Shown piece after piece: positions 1 through 7,654 of a stretch of DNA of 14,608 nucleotides (the stretch's first letter is position 1; each line of letters starts with the position of its first letter). The translations under genes were made by a program, and so were the position numbers. The DNA is from Discostella pseudostelligera. Lineage: Eukaryota > Bacillariophyta > Thalassiosirophyceae > Thalassiosirales > Thalassiosiraceae. A model generated the notes under the pieces. The model made no database searches. It was not told the DNA's origin and was given only the letters and a program-made list of their open reading frames with translations. The stretch lies in NCBI GenBank assembly GCA_036940085.1, contig JALLBK010000805.1:1-14608 (forward strand), in the 5' to 3' direction.

Positions 1-460
1 CAGGTTAGTACTACGGTGGGGGACCACGTTGGAATCCCTGGTGTTGTTCTTTTGCACCTTTTTATCAGGGTGGATGATGAAATGGCTGTGCTGTGATTGT
101 GCTCTTGCATTCGTTTTATTAATAATCTCTTTCTGCCTTGCAAGTATTGGCTATCTGTGTCGCAATAGGAGGTGTTACAAACTTTTGTTATTTCATAATC
201 GACTCGCAACCTTAGGACATTGAAGTGTGTCATCTGTCATCTCGCCCCTAAAACATGCATTAATGTGATCATCGGAATCAACCTTCATTCATCTTCTCCC
301 ATCACACTCGTCCACATAATCATGGTTCATATATCGATTCACATATCCGCCCCTACCGCTGATATCGCTCCTCCGATTGTATGATTGGTAGACAATCGCC
401 CTCCCTCCCATCTTTTCTCACACCCCTCCGTACTATGGCTCCTTATCTCTCTCTCTCTTC
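1..460. other. window edge and 3' flank of SPF27-like gene; no supported gene
   Basis: No gene can be supported here. The first frame on the + strand is open from base 1 to a TGA at 91-93 (30 codons), so the last codons of a gene beginning outside the window are possible, but no family is recognisable. A 64-codon open frame at 29-223 has a hydrophobic, cysteine-rich translation and no recognisable motif. Bases 395-470 are strongly pyrimidine-rich on the + strand, with a CT microsatellite at about 446-458. This sits just beyond the stop codon of the minus-strand gene and probably belongs to its 3' UTR. Confidence 0.4.
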
Positions 461-1324
461 TCATTCATCACCCGACACTACCTGTTTCTCCAACCCATCC
501 ACCTCCATCTGCAACTTCTCCAACGCATTTCCCAATTTCCAATTCTTATCCATCAACAATCCATATTTCATCTGCAATCCCATTAATTTATTCATGCAAG
601 CCGATTGTTCTTCCATGCGTGTTCCATTAATCCCATCCACTACCAACCGTTGTTGTTCTACTGCTGTAGCTGTTGGTGCAGTATATAATTGTTCCAAAGA
701 GGATAGGTACGATGTGTATTTTTGAGGTGTTTCAAAGAGAGAGTGTAATTCGAGATTGGTATATCGGAGACGTTGGTATTCAAATTGGATTTTGGATTGT
801 TTTATGGCGGTTTGGAGATCGTCGATGGAGGAGGATGAATTGATTTTAATGACATTTGTTTTATCGTCGCCGTTGTCATTTTCACCTGCAGAGACGGCGT
901 CGGCATCATGTTGAATGACACCATCTGCCTCGGAAGGATGCTGTTGCTGTCTCCTCTTTTTCTGAACAAATGCTTCATACGCAGCCGCAGCCAGAGGTGC
1001 CCTCTTGGCAAAATTATCATGATTGTCCGATAATAAGCTCAAATTTCGGCGTAGTGTCGGATGAACGTCAGCATTGTCGTCATCGGTCATGACTTGTTGT
1101 TGTTGTTGGTATTGTTGCTGCATCTCCGCCTCAACCAACGACAATGCATACTGTTCATAGTTTGGGTCGAGAGGCTCCACGTAGGAGAGAGCATCGAGGA
1201 CTATTTCATTGTTTGGGGAGGAAGCAGTGACGACAGTGGTATCGTTGTCATTGTCCGCGTAATTATCGCGATGAACGATGAGGGAGGTCGGGTTGTCGGC
1301 GGGGGCGGCGGCGGCGGCGCTCAT
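461..1324 (-). CDS. BCAS2: BCAS2/SPF27-like pre-mRNA splicing factor (Prp19 complex subunit)
   Basis: A single-exon gene of 287 residues. The family is a core subunit of the Prp19/NineTeen complex that activates the spliceosome in the nucleus. Seen in the sequence: an N-terminal VLDALSYVEPLDPNYEQYA stretch (residues 42-60) followed by LVEAEMQQ matches the family opening (a short aspartate/proline motif before a 'LVEEE' helix). Residues 167-215 include FEYQRLRYTNLELHSLF, very like the family's YQxxRxxNLEL helix. Residues 236-285 form a predicted coiled coil ending in LEKLQMEVDGLEKQV. Species-specific low-complexity inserts are poly-Q (69-77) and acidic or Asn-rich segments (81-90, 140-166), which make the protein longer than the human one. 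I chose the ATG at 1324; the frame stays open upstream to a TTG at 1435 but has no earlier ATG. It is head-to-head with the DUS1-like gene. Identity is from motif memory, not a search. Confidence 0.83.
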   Translation of the reverse strand: MSAAAAAPADNPTSLIVHRDNYADNDNDTTVVTASSPNNEIVLDALSYVEPLDPNYEQYALSLVEAEMQQQYQQQQQVMTDDDNADVHPTLRRNLSLLSDNHDNFAKRAPLAAAAYEAFVQKKRRQQQHPSEADGVIQHDADAVSAGENDNGDDKTNVIKINSSSSIDDLQTAIKQSKIQFEYQRLRYTNLELHSLFETPQKYTSYLSSLEQLYTAPTATAVEQQRLVVDGINGTRMEEQSACMNKLMGLQMKYGLLMDKNWKLGNALEKLQMEVDGLEKQVVSGDE

Positions 1325-1492
1325 GGTCACGATGATTTTGTGTGGCTCGCCGGGTGGCCGGCTGTGAAGATCTCCATCGCTACTTTCCCGCCATTTTGAA
1401 GTACTATCACTCACCACCAACCAACCCAAAACCAAAGCTCTAGACCCAATTACCTACTCTTCGACTTCGACGTTCCCACCTCAATTAAGGCA
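1325..1492. promoter_or_regulatory. 168-bp bidirectional intergenic region with TTCCCGCCAT element
   Basis: This short gap separates the start codons of two divergently oriented genes, so it must carry the 5' UTRs and promoter elements of both. At 1384-1400 lies TTTCCCGCCATTTTGAA. It contains an E2F-like core (TTTCCCGC) overlapping a CGCCATTTTG sequence that resembles the animal YY1 site. The 10-mer TTCCCGCCAT recurs in the 19-bp array upstream of the p24-like gene (5810-5885) and once at 9430-9439. No TATA box is obvious. Function is inferred from position and recurrence only. Confidence 0.5.
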
Positions 1493-3946
1493 ATGGCGGC
1501 TAGAGGCGGCAACATCAACAATAATCCTCTATCATCATCGTCATCGTTGTCAGATTTCACTTCGTCAGAGAAAAGAAAGAGGCAAAGATCTAGTATCGGT
1601 ACCGGTGTCGGTGTCGACGGTGAATGTCAAAAGGTTGTGATGACAACCGATGCCGTAGCTCTTGATGGTGCCGACGGCCATCAAGGTGGTATTGATGCAG
1701 TTGGCGCAGATGCTCGCGTCAGATCAAAACATGGTAGTGATGAAAGTGGCAGTAGGAAGAAGGACAAAAAGAAGAAGAAGGACAAGCAAAAGAAGAAAAA
1801 GAGGCATCGATCAGAGACATTGGACACCAACTGTAGCAGTGATCGTGCCCCTAACGAGGATGGAGATAATCATGATAACGATGATTCATCGACAATGAGG
1901 AAAAAGAAGGAGAAGAAGCAGAAAAAGAGGAAGAGAAAGCTGGAAAATAATGACGAATCTCGTAGTGATGATGGGGATGATTGCAACAACGTGTTACGGC
2001 AAACTCATCGGCAGCAATTAGAACAACCGCAGCATCAGAATCAACAAGAACGTCATCATCAACAGAAGAAGAAGGAGCAACAATGTACCAAAACGACGAA
2101 GCATAAATTCTTCCCATTCGAATATGAACACATCTTAGCACCCATGGTGGGTGCATCGGAACTAGCCTTTCGTCTACTATGTCGAAAGTACGGTGCAACA
2201 TTATGTTACACACCCATGATGTCGGCGAAACAATTTTGTGATGAGGCGGATAGGATTATCGACAGCAACAAAACCATTACGAATGCTGCCCCTTCCTCTA
2301 CTACTGCATCCACAACTGCAAAAATTATTGCCAGCTCCAACATATGTGAATTTCAAACCATCCCCCAAGATCGTCCACTCGTCGTGCACTTCTCTGCCAA
2401 CAACCCCACACACTTTGCATCCGCGGCCAGACATGTCGAACATCTGTGTGATGCCATTGACTTGAACTTGGGATGTCCTCAACGTACTGCCTACCTTGGA
2501 CACTTTGGTTCGTATCTGTTAGATGCATGTGATCGACAATTGGTGTTGGATATTGTTCGAGCAGGTGCATCGGCAGTGTCGATACCAATATTTGTCAAAA
2601 TTCGTCTGTTGGATAAGGTGGAGGATACGATACGATTGTGTCAGGAGTTGCGAAGGGCAGGAGCATCACTTATTGCGATACATGCTCGATGTGAGTTTTA
2701 TTTGTCCTCCATCCTGCAAAAATTCAGTGCTTTGCATTCATACTCATCCTGATGATCACCTTCGCTCGCCATTCATCCAGATAGGGCAAGCTGGGAACGA
2801 ACTGGTGCCGGTGCCAGGGACGGCCCCGCCATGCTTGATCAAGTAGCGTTAATCAAACGCAGTATGCCTGACTTTCCAATCATATCGAATGGCAATGTCA
2901 TTACGTACGAGGATGTTGTCGCGAATAGAAAATTTACCGGTGCCAATGGCATTATGAGTGCTGAGGGCATGTTGGACAACCCTGCATTGTATCTACCGCG
3001 ATTTGGAAATGTCAAAGACGACGATGATGCAGACAGTGAGGATATCGATGTTCATCTTCCTATTTATTCTCCATTGAATGGCAACCTTGGTAAATGTTCG
3101 TCGGAGGGCGATAAGTCGACGGAGAAGGCAATTCGTAAACTTCAAAAGAAGTTACGAGAGGTCGAAGCCATAGAAAAGAAGGTGAAGGAGTCCGGAATGG
3201 AAAGCATCAATGATGACCAACGATGTAAATTGCATGCAAAATCGAAAATACAAACTGAGTTACAGATCATCGAGAGCGCCAAAGGAGCAAAACACTCAAT
3301 TGATGGTGCATTTGCAAATGATGCAATTCAACAAACCAAATCTGTGGAATTATCTGATCTTATGAAAGCCGTAGACAATAAAATCGCTTTGGCGCGGGAG
3401 TATCTTTCCCTCGTTCGATTGTATCCGACGAAAATTCGCAGTGTCGTTTTCCATGTACGACGAATGTGCAAAGTAACATTGGAGCAATATCAGCTCATGG
3501 AGGAATGCATTGCCAGTACAACAGTTGATGAAGTCGAGATGGTGTTAACCAAATGTGATCAGTACATTCAACATCCCAATACATTTCACTTCGATCGTGA
3601 GAAGGCAGCACGTGACATGGAGGCATTGGCAACAAAGCAACGAGAGGAGGGGAAGCGTAAGGCGTACGAGGAACGGATGACACGCAAGGCCAAGCGCGAG
3701 GGCCTATCTGATCTTGGATACTATCTGCGTATTGGCGCCGAGGTGCCAACGGTTGACATCATTACGAGATTGAAATCTGTATCAAAGGAGGTTAGGGTAG
3801 CGGTATGGAAGAAGGATCACTCGCAGCATTGCATGTCATTTCATTTTGACGATGGTGGGTGTAAGCGAGATAGAGCATGTGCATTCTTGCATGTGGAGGC
3901 GAACGATGGTAATGAGTTTGTCGCAGATGATGAGGTAGCAGGTTAA
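1493..3946 (+). CDS. DUS1: DUS1-type tRNA-dihydrouridine synthase with C-terminal CCCH zinc finger
   Basis: Two exons, 1493-2690 and 2781-3946, encode 787 residues. The family reduces uridine to dihydrouridine in the tRNA D-loop with FMN and NADPH; DUS1 acts at U16/U17. Residues 1-205 are low complexity with two lysine-rich blocks (88-105, 136-149), probably nuclear/nucleolar targeting or RNA binding. The TIM barrel starts about 208: APMVG (216-220, FMN-binding start), LCYTPMM, NLGCP with the likely catalytic Cys328, GHFGSYLL, FVKIR (Lys369) and IHAR (His397). After the intron it continues with the ISNGN and SAEGMLDNPALY motifs. The 90-nt intron (GTGAGT...CAG) splits codon 400 after its first base, and joining it restores a reading typical of the family. 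A charged coiled coil follows the barrel. Near the C-terminus Cys750, Cys760, Cys766 and His770 make a CX9CX5CX3H finger. Start ATG is the first in frame. Confidence 0.94.
2691..2780 (+). other. spliceosomal intron in DUS1-like gene
   Basis: This 90-nt GT-AG intron opens with GTGAGTTTT and closes with CATCCAG. Retaining it would end the protein at a TGA (2750-2752) in the middle of the barrel. Removing it joins CGA-T to AT-AGG and gives an uninterrupted barrel. Confidence 0.9.
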
Positions 3947-3986
3947 GTCAATGTCAGGATAAACAAGGAATTGCCAACACCGTCCA

Positions 3987-4049
3987 GCTATTCACCAATA
4001 GAAACACCAAAACTTTTGGAATTATTACATCTGAGCCACACTTGACACG
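3987..4049 (-). pseudogene. out-of-frame C-terminal tail relic of the first LRR gene
   Basis: Read on the minus strand from 4049, 21 codons give HRV-type tail sequence: RVKCGSDVIIPKVLVFLL. It closely matches the end of the second LRR copy, RVSCGADVIIPNVLSFLIG (7711-7655). The relic lies in a different frame from the LRR body that stops at 4073, so the coding sequence was cut off by a small frame-changing mutation near 4075. It approaches to within about 40 bp of the convergent DUS1-like stop codon. Confidence 0.75.
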
Positions 4050-4072
4050 GTGATCTGGCAATGCTTGACGCA

Positions 4073-5518
4073 CTAAGCTTTCCAGAGAGCGAGTTCCAAC
4101 AAGGTGGTGGCAGCTTTCATTTCTTTCAACTTTTCGTAGGTAGTGACTTTGGAATTGATGGAATCATAGTAATTTTGCAACTCCAAGGAATCAATAGAAG
4201 GGATTTGCTTCAACATGTCATGGATTGCGCTCCGCCATTCCATAAATGGGAACCACCTCAAGCGCTCTGCTATGCGTTCTTGAGTCAAAAACATGTATGT
4301 TCTCCATACCTTATTATAAACGTCTTGGTTCCACCAATCGGACGACGACAATCCAGACATTAACTCTTGAATTTCTGTGCAGAAATCAACTTTCACCAAA
4401 CTCGTGCATCCGTGAAAAAGGCGACTATTCATCTCTACTTCCAGCTGAATTTCTTTGACTGTGGAAGGAATTGTGATATGCAGCATTGATATACAGTCAT
4501 AGAAAGCCCCACGTTCGATAGTCTCCAAACCCTTGTTCAGATGATCATTCACCAAACTTGAACAACCAGAGAATGCATAACGCTCAATCACTTTGACAGT
4601 GGAGGGAACAAGTACGCTATTTAGTGATGTGCACCCTTCGAATGCCCAGCCGCCGATACTCCCCAGTCCCTCATTGAGTTCTATCTTTACCGAACTTGTG
4701 CAACAAGAGAATGCCTCTTCTCCAATAGCCTTCAGTCTATCACTGAGTTGTACATTCTCCAACTTTGTGCAGTTCCAGAATGAACCTTCATCAATCACTT
4801 TGACTGTGGATGGAATTTTAATGCTCGCTAGTGAGGTGCACCCGTAAAATGTCCGTGAAATGTTCTCCAGCCCCTCATTGAGATCCGCATTCGCCAACTT
4901 TGTGCAACTAGAGAATGCACCATACCCAACCACTTTGACAGTGGGGGGGAGTGCGATGCTCTCTAGCGACGTGCAGAGTGTGAATACCTCACCGCCAATA
5001 GTTGTAAGCCCCATGTTGAGATGAACATTCGTCAACTTTGTGCAGTTCCAGAATGCACTATTACCAACCACTTTGACAGTGGAGGGAAGTGTGATGCTCT
5101 CTAGCTATTTGCGGCAGTCAAATGCCATTGTACTAATTTTCTCCAGCCCTTCGTTAAGATCCACATTCACCAACTTTGCGCAAGAAGAGAATACACCAAC
5201 ACCTAGCACTTTGACAGTGGAGGGAAGTTTGACGCTCTCTAGTGATGTGCAGCATTTGAATACCTCTTCACCAATCACACTGACAGTGGAGGGAAGTTTG
5301 ATGCTCTTTAGTGCTGTGCAGCCTCTGAATGCATAACTCTTCATTTCCTCTAGACCTTCGTTCAGTTGTATATCCACCAACGTTGAGCAATGGTTGAATG
5401 TGAATCCATCGATCACTTTGACAGTGGAACAGAATGTGACATAAGTAACATTCTTCGTAATCGGTTGCACATGCTGTCCACTGTAGAAGAGAATTATTTT
5501 TGTCGAATCGCTGGCCAT
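4073..5518 (-). pseudogene. BspA-like leucine-rich repeat (LRR_5) gene, copy 1, with in-frame TAG
   Basis: BspA-type LRR proteins are surface or binding proteins built of about 23-residue repeats; their role in protists is not established. From ATG 5518 (MASDSTKIILFYSG...) the frame carries repeats of the pattern AFxxCTSLESIxLPSTVKVI alternating with AFxxCTKLxNVxLNEGLExI down to about 4400. A C-terminal helical module follows, with DWW, RIAERLRWFP, YYDSINSK and LLELALWKA. One TAG (5105-5107, codon 138) interrupts an otherwise perfect repeat: the expected Thr-Ser-Leu is read as Lys-stop-Leu, one C-to-A change from TCG if the usual serine is ancestral. The frame also ends early at 4073, with the conserved tail surviving downstream in another frame (3987-4049). 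Two lesions argue for a pseudogene; readthrough or sequencing error at the TAG is possible. I see no signal peptide. Confidence 0.85.
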
Positions 5519-5535
5519 GATGATAACCAATACTC

Positions 5536-5543
5536 CTATATAG
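5536..5543 (-). promoter_or_regulatory. TATA-like element upstream of LRR copy 1
   Basis: CTATATAG lies 18-25 nt upstream of the ATG at 5518. The second LRR copy also has a TATA-like octamer close to its ATG (8928-8935), so the arrangement may be inherited. The spacing is too short for a normal 5' leader if the usual ~30-nt TATA-to-start distance applies. Confidence 0.3.
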
Positions 5544-5730
5544 GTAGTATTGAGTATTGAGGCACTCCTTACCTTGCGCTCTATTGTGCGAGGACGTCGA
5601 CGTCGACGACTATCGACTATGAATCAGCGCGACAACCTATCTCCTCCCCGCGGGGACGACGACAGCGGCGACGATGACGATGACATTGTATTGGGTGCCC
5701 AGCTGCCAAAATATTGCTAGATCCTACGGC

Positions 5731-5756
5731 TACGGGTTACGGGTTACGGGTTACGG
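5731..5756 (+). repeat. 7-bp tandem repeat, TACGGGT x 3.7
   Basis: Three perfect copies of TACGGGT plus five further bases. In the other register the unit is GGGTTAC, one base longer than the TTAGGG-type telomere unit. At fewer than four copies it is more likely a local microsatellite than an interstitial telomere. Confidence 0.85.
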
Positions 5757-5809
5757 AGATAGACTGGTGCATATCTTCTGCATGCATGCGGCCGGTGGTG
5801 GTGATAAGT

Positions 5810-5885
5810 TTCCCGCCATATCTTTCATTTCCCGTCATGTCTTTCACTTCCCGCCATATCTTTCTTTTCCCGCCATTTCGTTCAT
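5810..5885 (+). repeat. four-copy 19-bp tandem array with TTCCCGCCAT core
   Basis: Four units of exactly 19 bp start at 5810, 5829, 5848 and 5867. The first is TTCCCGCCATATCTTTCAT; the second has CCCGTCAT in place of CCCGCCAT, and the others differ at a few positions in the second half. The array ends 47 bp before the p24-like ATG, where core promoter or 5' UTR elements would sit. The core matches elements at 1385-1394 and 9430-9439, and the first and fourth units also carry the E2F-like TTTCCCGC. I infer a multimerised transcription-factor site. Confidence 0.85.
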
Positions 5886-5932
5886 ACATATCGATATCTA
5901 ATCTTACTTCTCATTCATCTTTGACTTTGACC

Positions 5933-7315
5933 ATGACGATGCCGTTCCGCCGCCACCGACGATCTCCCCCTTCGCCCCGCAGCAATCGCATGCCGCTACT
6001 GCTGCTGCTGCTGCCGGCGCTCATCCTCCTAATCATTCATCTTCCATCGCCATCTCTCTTCTTCGCCAATGCCGCCATTGCCGCTCACGAGCTCACCGAC
6101 GATGCGCCGCCGCCGCCCTACGACAACGACGAAGAAGGCTACATGGGCAACATCCCGCTCTATCTCTCCTACGACATTCGCCATGGTGAAATTGAATGTC
6201 TCTATGATAAAATAACCACTCCGCATTCGTACTTAACCTCGAGTGTGTACGTATTGGGCAACAAAGATGGGTTTAACGGGATGCGTGCTGTGATTGTCAT
6301 GGAGGGGCCAGTGGCACCCGCTGGGTTTTCATTGGGAGTTTCTAGTGGCAGAGAAGATATTGGTGGGACAGCTACAAAATCAATTCCCAGTGGAGCACAA
6401 TTCCAATATCATTTGGATAGTTATGCCAGAGAGGGGGGCATAAAAGATGAGAAGGCGGTGCGAAGTGTGGTAATTGTCGATTTTGAGCAGGCGGGGGAGG
6501 AGGGATTTTATGGCTATGACGATGAGGAAGCTGCACATGCTGCACGGAAAAATATTGAGATAGAAAGGGTCGATGAAGAAAGGAATGAGGAGCGTCGGAT
6601 ATTGAACGAAAAACGAAAGGCAGCCGAAATGAAACTTGAACAATTGCGAAACGAGGCCAAGTTGGATGATGATTTTGTCAAGTTGCAAATGGATCATGAT
6701 CGTGCAAATCGTCCACGACAACATCCTGACAATACCGAGGGAGAGGCATTAGGAGGAGGCGCATCTCCTTCGGAGCAACATGGTAGAGGACGACGACTAC
6801 TTGAGGATACCATAAAACTATCCGCCGGCTTACCGTACGAACGCACCATTGAAATCACCATTCCGGGCTGGTACCGCTTATGCGTCGGCCCACCACCTTC
6901 GGGGGAAGCCATATCCGTTGAAATGGAACTACGAAGTGGGTCTAACCTTGATCCACGTACCGGCCATGTATTGAGTATTGAAGAGACCGAGACACATTCC
7001 GAAATACATTCCCTGTATCAAGATGAAGTTAGCGAGGAACGGAAAGCGGCCATTGCTGCCTCCATCATCAAAGATGAAGATCTAGTTACGACACGTGAAC
7101 AACTACGGATACTCGAGCGTGTATATTCCGAAATTATTGCCAAGCAATTGGAGGAACGACGGACATGGAATTGGCGAACAATCAAAAATCAAAAGTCGTA
7201 TGGGCATTTAGTGATGGGGAACTTTTTAGAAACGTTGGCCTACATGGGTATTACAGGGTGGCAGGTGTATACAATTCGGAGATGGTTTGGTGGTGGACCG
7301 ACGTTAGGTAGGTAG
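5933..7315 (+). CDS. p24/TMED-like GOLD-domain protein (secretory pathway)
   Basis: A single-exon gene of 460 residues. p24 proteins are type I membrane proteins that cycle between ER and Golgi in COPII/COPI vesicles as cargo receptors. Seen here: a basic start then a leucine-rich signal peptide (about 20-50); a GOLD-like domain beginning IPLYLSYDIRHGEIECLYD with Cys89, and its second half ITIPGWYRLCVG with Cys317, consistent with the p24 disulfide; then RILERVYSEIIAKQLEERR and a C-terminal hydrophobic segment (about 424-447) with a short tail RRWFGGGPTLGR. The family is usually about 200-230 residues. The excess is a charged, coiled-coil insert at about 185-295, between the two halves of the domain. 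The tail lacks a clear dilysine COPI signal. I start at ATG 5933, where the signal peptide begins; the frame is open further upstream (5714), but that stretch contains the repeat array. Divergent from p24s of model organisms, so confidence is below that of the other genes. Confidence 0.8.
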   Translation: MTMPFRRHRRSPPSPRSNRMPLLLLLLPALILLIIHLPSPSLFFANAAIAAHELTDDAPPPPYDNDEEGYMGNIPLYLSYDIRHGEIECLYDKITTPHSYLTSSVYVLGNKDGFNGMRAVIVMEGPVAPAGFSLGVSSGREDIGGTATKSIPSGAQFQYHLDSYAREGGIKDEKAVRSVVIVDFEQAGEEGFYGYDDEEAAHAARKNIEIERVDEERNEERRILNEKRKAAEMKLEQLRNEAKLDDDFVKLQMDHDRANRPRQHPDNTEGEALGGGASPSEQHGRGRRLLEDTIKLSAGLPYERTIEITIPGWYRLCVGPPPSGEAISVEMELRSGSNLDPRTGHVLSIEETETHSEIHSLYQDEVSEERKAAIAASIIKDEDLVTTREQLRILERVYSEIIAKQLEERRTWNWRTIKNQKSYGHLVMGNFLETLAYMGITGWQVYTIRRWFGGGPTLGR

Positions 7316-7654
7316 TTTCTCTCATGTGTGGAGAGGAAATAGGATTGTCGATGAAGGATATGCCCGCGCACACAATATTCTGGGCCAGATGACGGGATGC
7401 TTCCTATCAGGGTCGGCGTGACTGCAACCATGTCGAGCGGCTCTGTGCGCGTCAAATCACCACAAAGAGGATGTACATGAAGTGGACTCATAATTATCGA
7501 ACTTAGTTACGATTAACGATCGATTTGTTCTACCACATAAAGAGTTGATCCCATAGCAACCTTGAATAATGTTACCCGCACATCAAGGACACGGATATAT
7601 CTCTGATCTCAACACGGAATATAGGGTAACCAGACCGATTGATAGCCCAATAAC
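7316..7654. other. convergent intergenic region, nothing recognised
   Basis: This stretch lies between the stop codons of the p24-like gene (+) and LRR copy 2 (-), so it should contain both 3' UTRs. I see no conserved coding frame, tRNA, repeat or clear AATAAA signal. Short open frames here (for example 7240-7491 minus) have no family resemblance. Confidence 0.5.

Larger units (their letters stand above)
5519..5932. promoter_or_regulatory. 414-bp divergent intergenic region (LRR copy 1 / p24-like gene)
   Basis: This gap separates the start codons of the minus-strand LRR copy and the plus-strand p24-like gene. It contains, in order: a TATATAG element on the minus strand (5543-5537); a block of ACGTC/GTCGAC palindromes (5593-5610, including the 12-bp palindrome GTCGACGTCGAC at 5596-5607), which carry bZIP-type ACGT cores; a CCCCGCGGGG palindrome (5646-5655); a 7-bp tandem repeat (5731-5756); and a 19-bp tandem repeat array (5810-5885). 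Promoter function is inferred from position. Confidence 0.5.

Noticed and set aside
381..725. Ser/Pro-rich open frame on the + strand
   Set aside because: It lies antisense to the conserved coiled coil of the SPF27-like gene and over a pyrimidine-rich tract.
1325..1435. N-terminal extension of the SPF27-like protein upstream of ATG 1324
   Set aside because: The upstream frame is open but starts only at a TTG and has no ATG. The segment also contains the intergenic promoter-like element.
5079..5107. A very short intron (GTAC...ATAG, 29 nt) that would remove the TAG in LRR copy 1
   Set aside because: It is far shorter than the 90-110 nt introns seen here, and its removal would destroy an otherwise perfect LRR repeat. 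A point mutation is simpler.
5731..5756. Interstitial telomere repeat
   Set aside because: The unit is seven bases (GGGTTAC) and fewer than four copies are present. It does not match the usual TTAGGG or TTTAGGG units.
5810..5885. CRISPR-like array
   Set aside because: The units are directly adjacent without spacers and the genome is eukaryotic. It is a simple tandem repeat.
5714..5932. N-terminal extension of the p24-like protein from 5714
   Set aside because: The extra residues are translated from the tandem repeat arrays, and the signal peptide begins just after the ATG at 5933.
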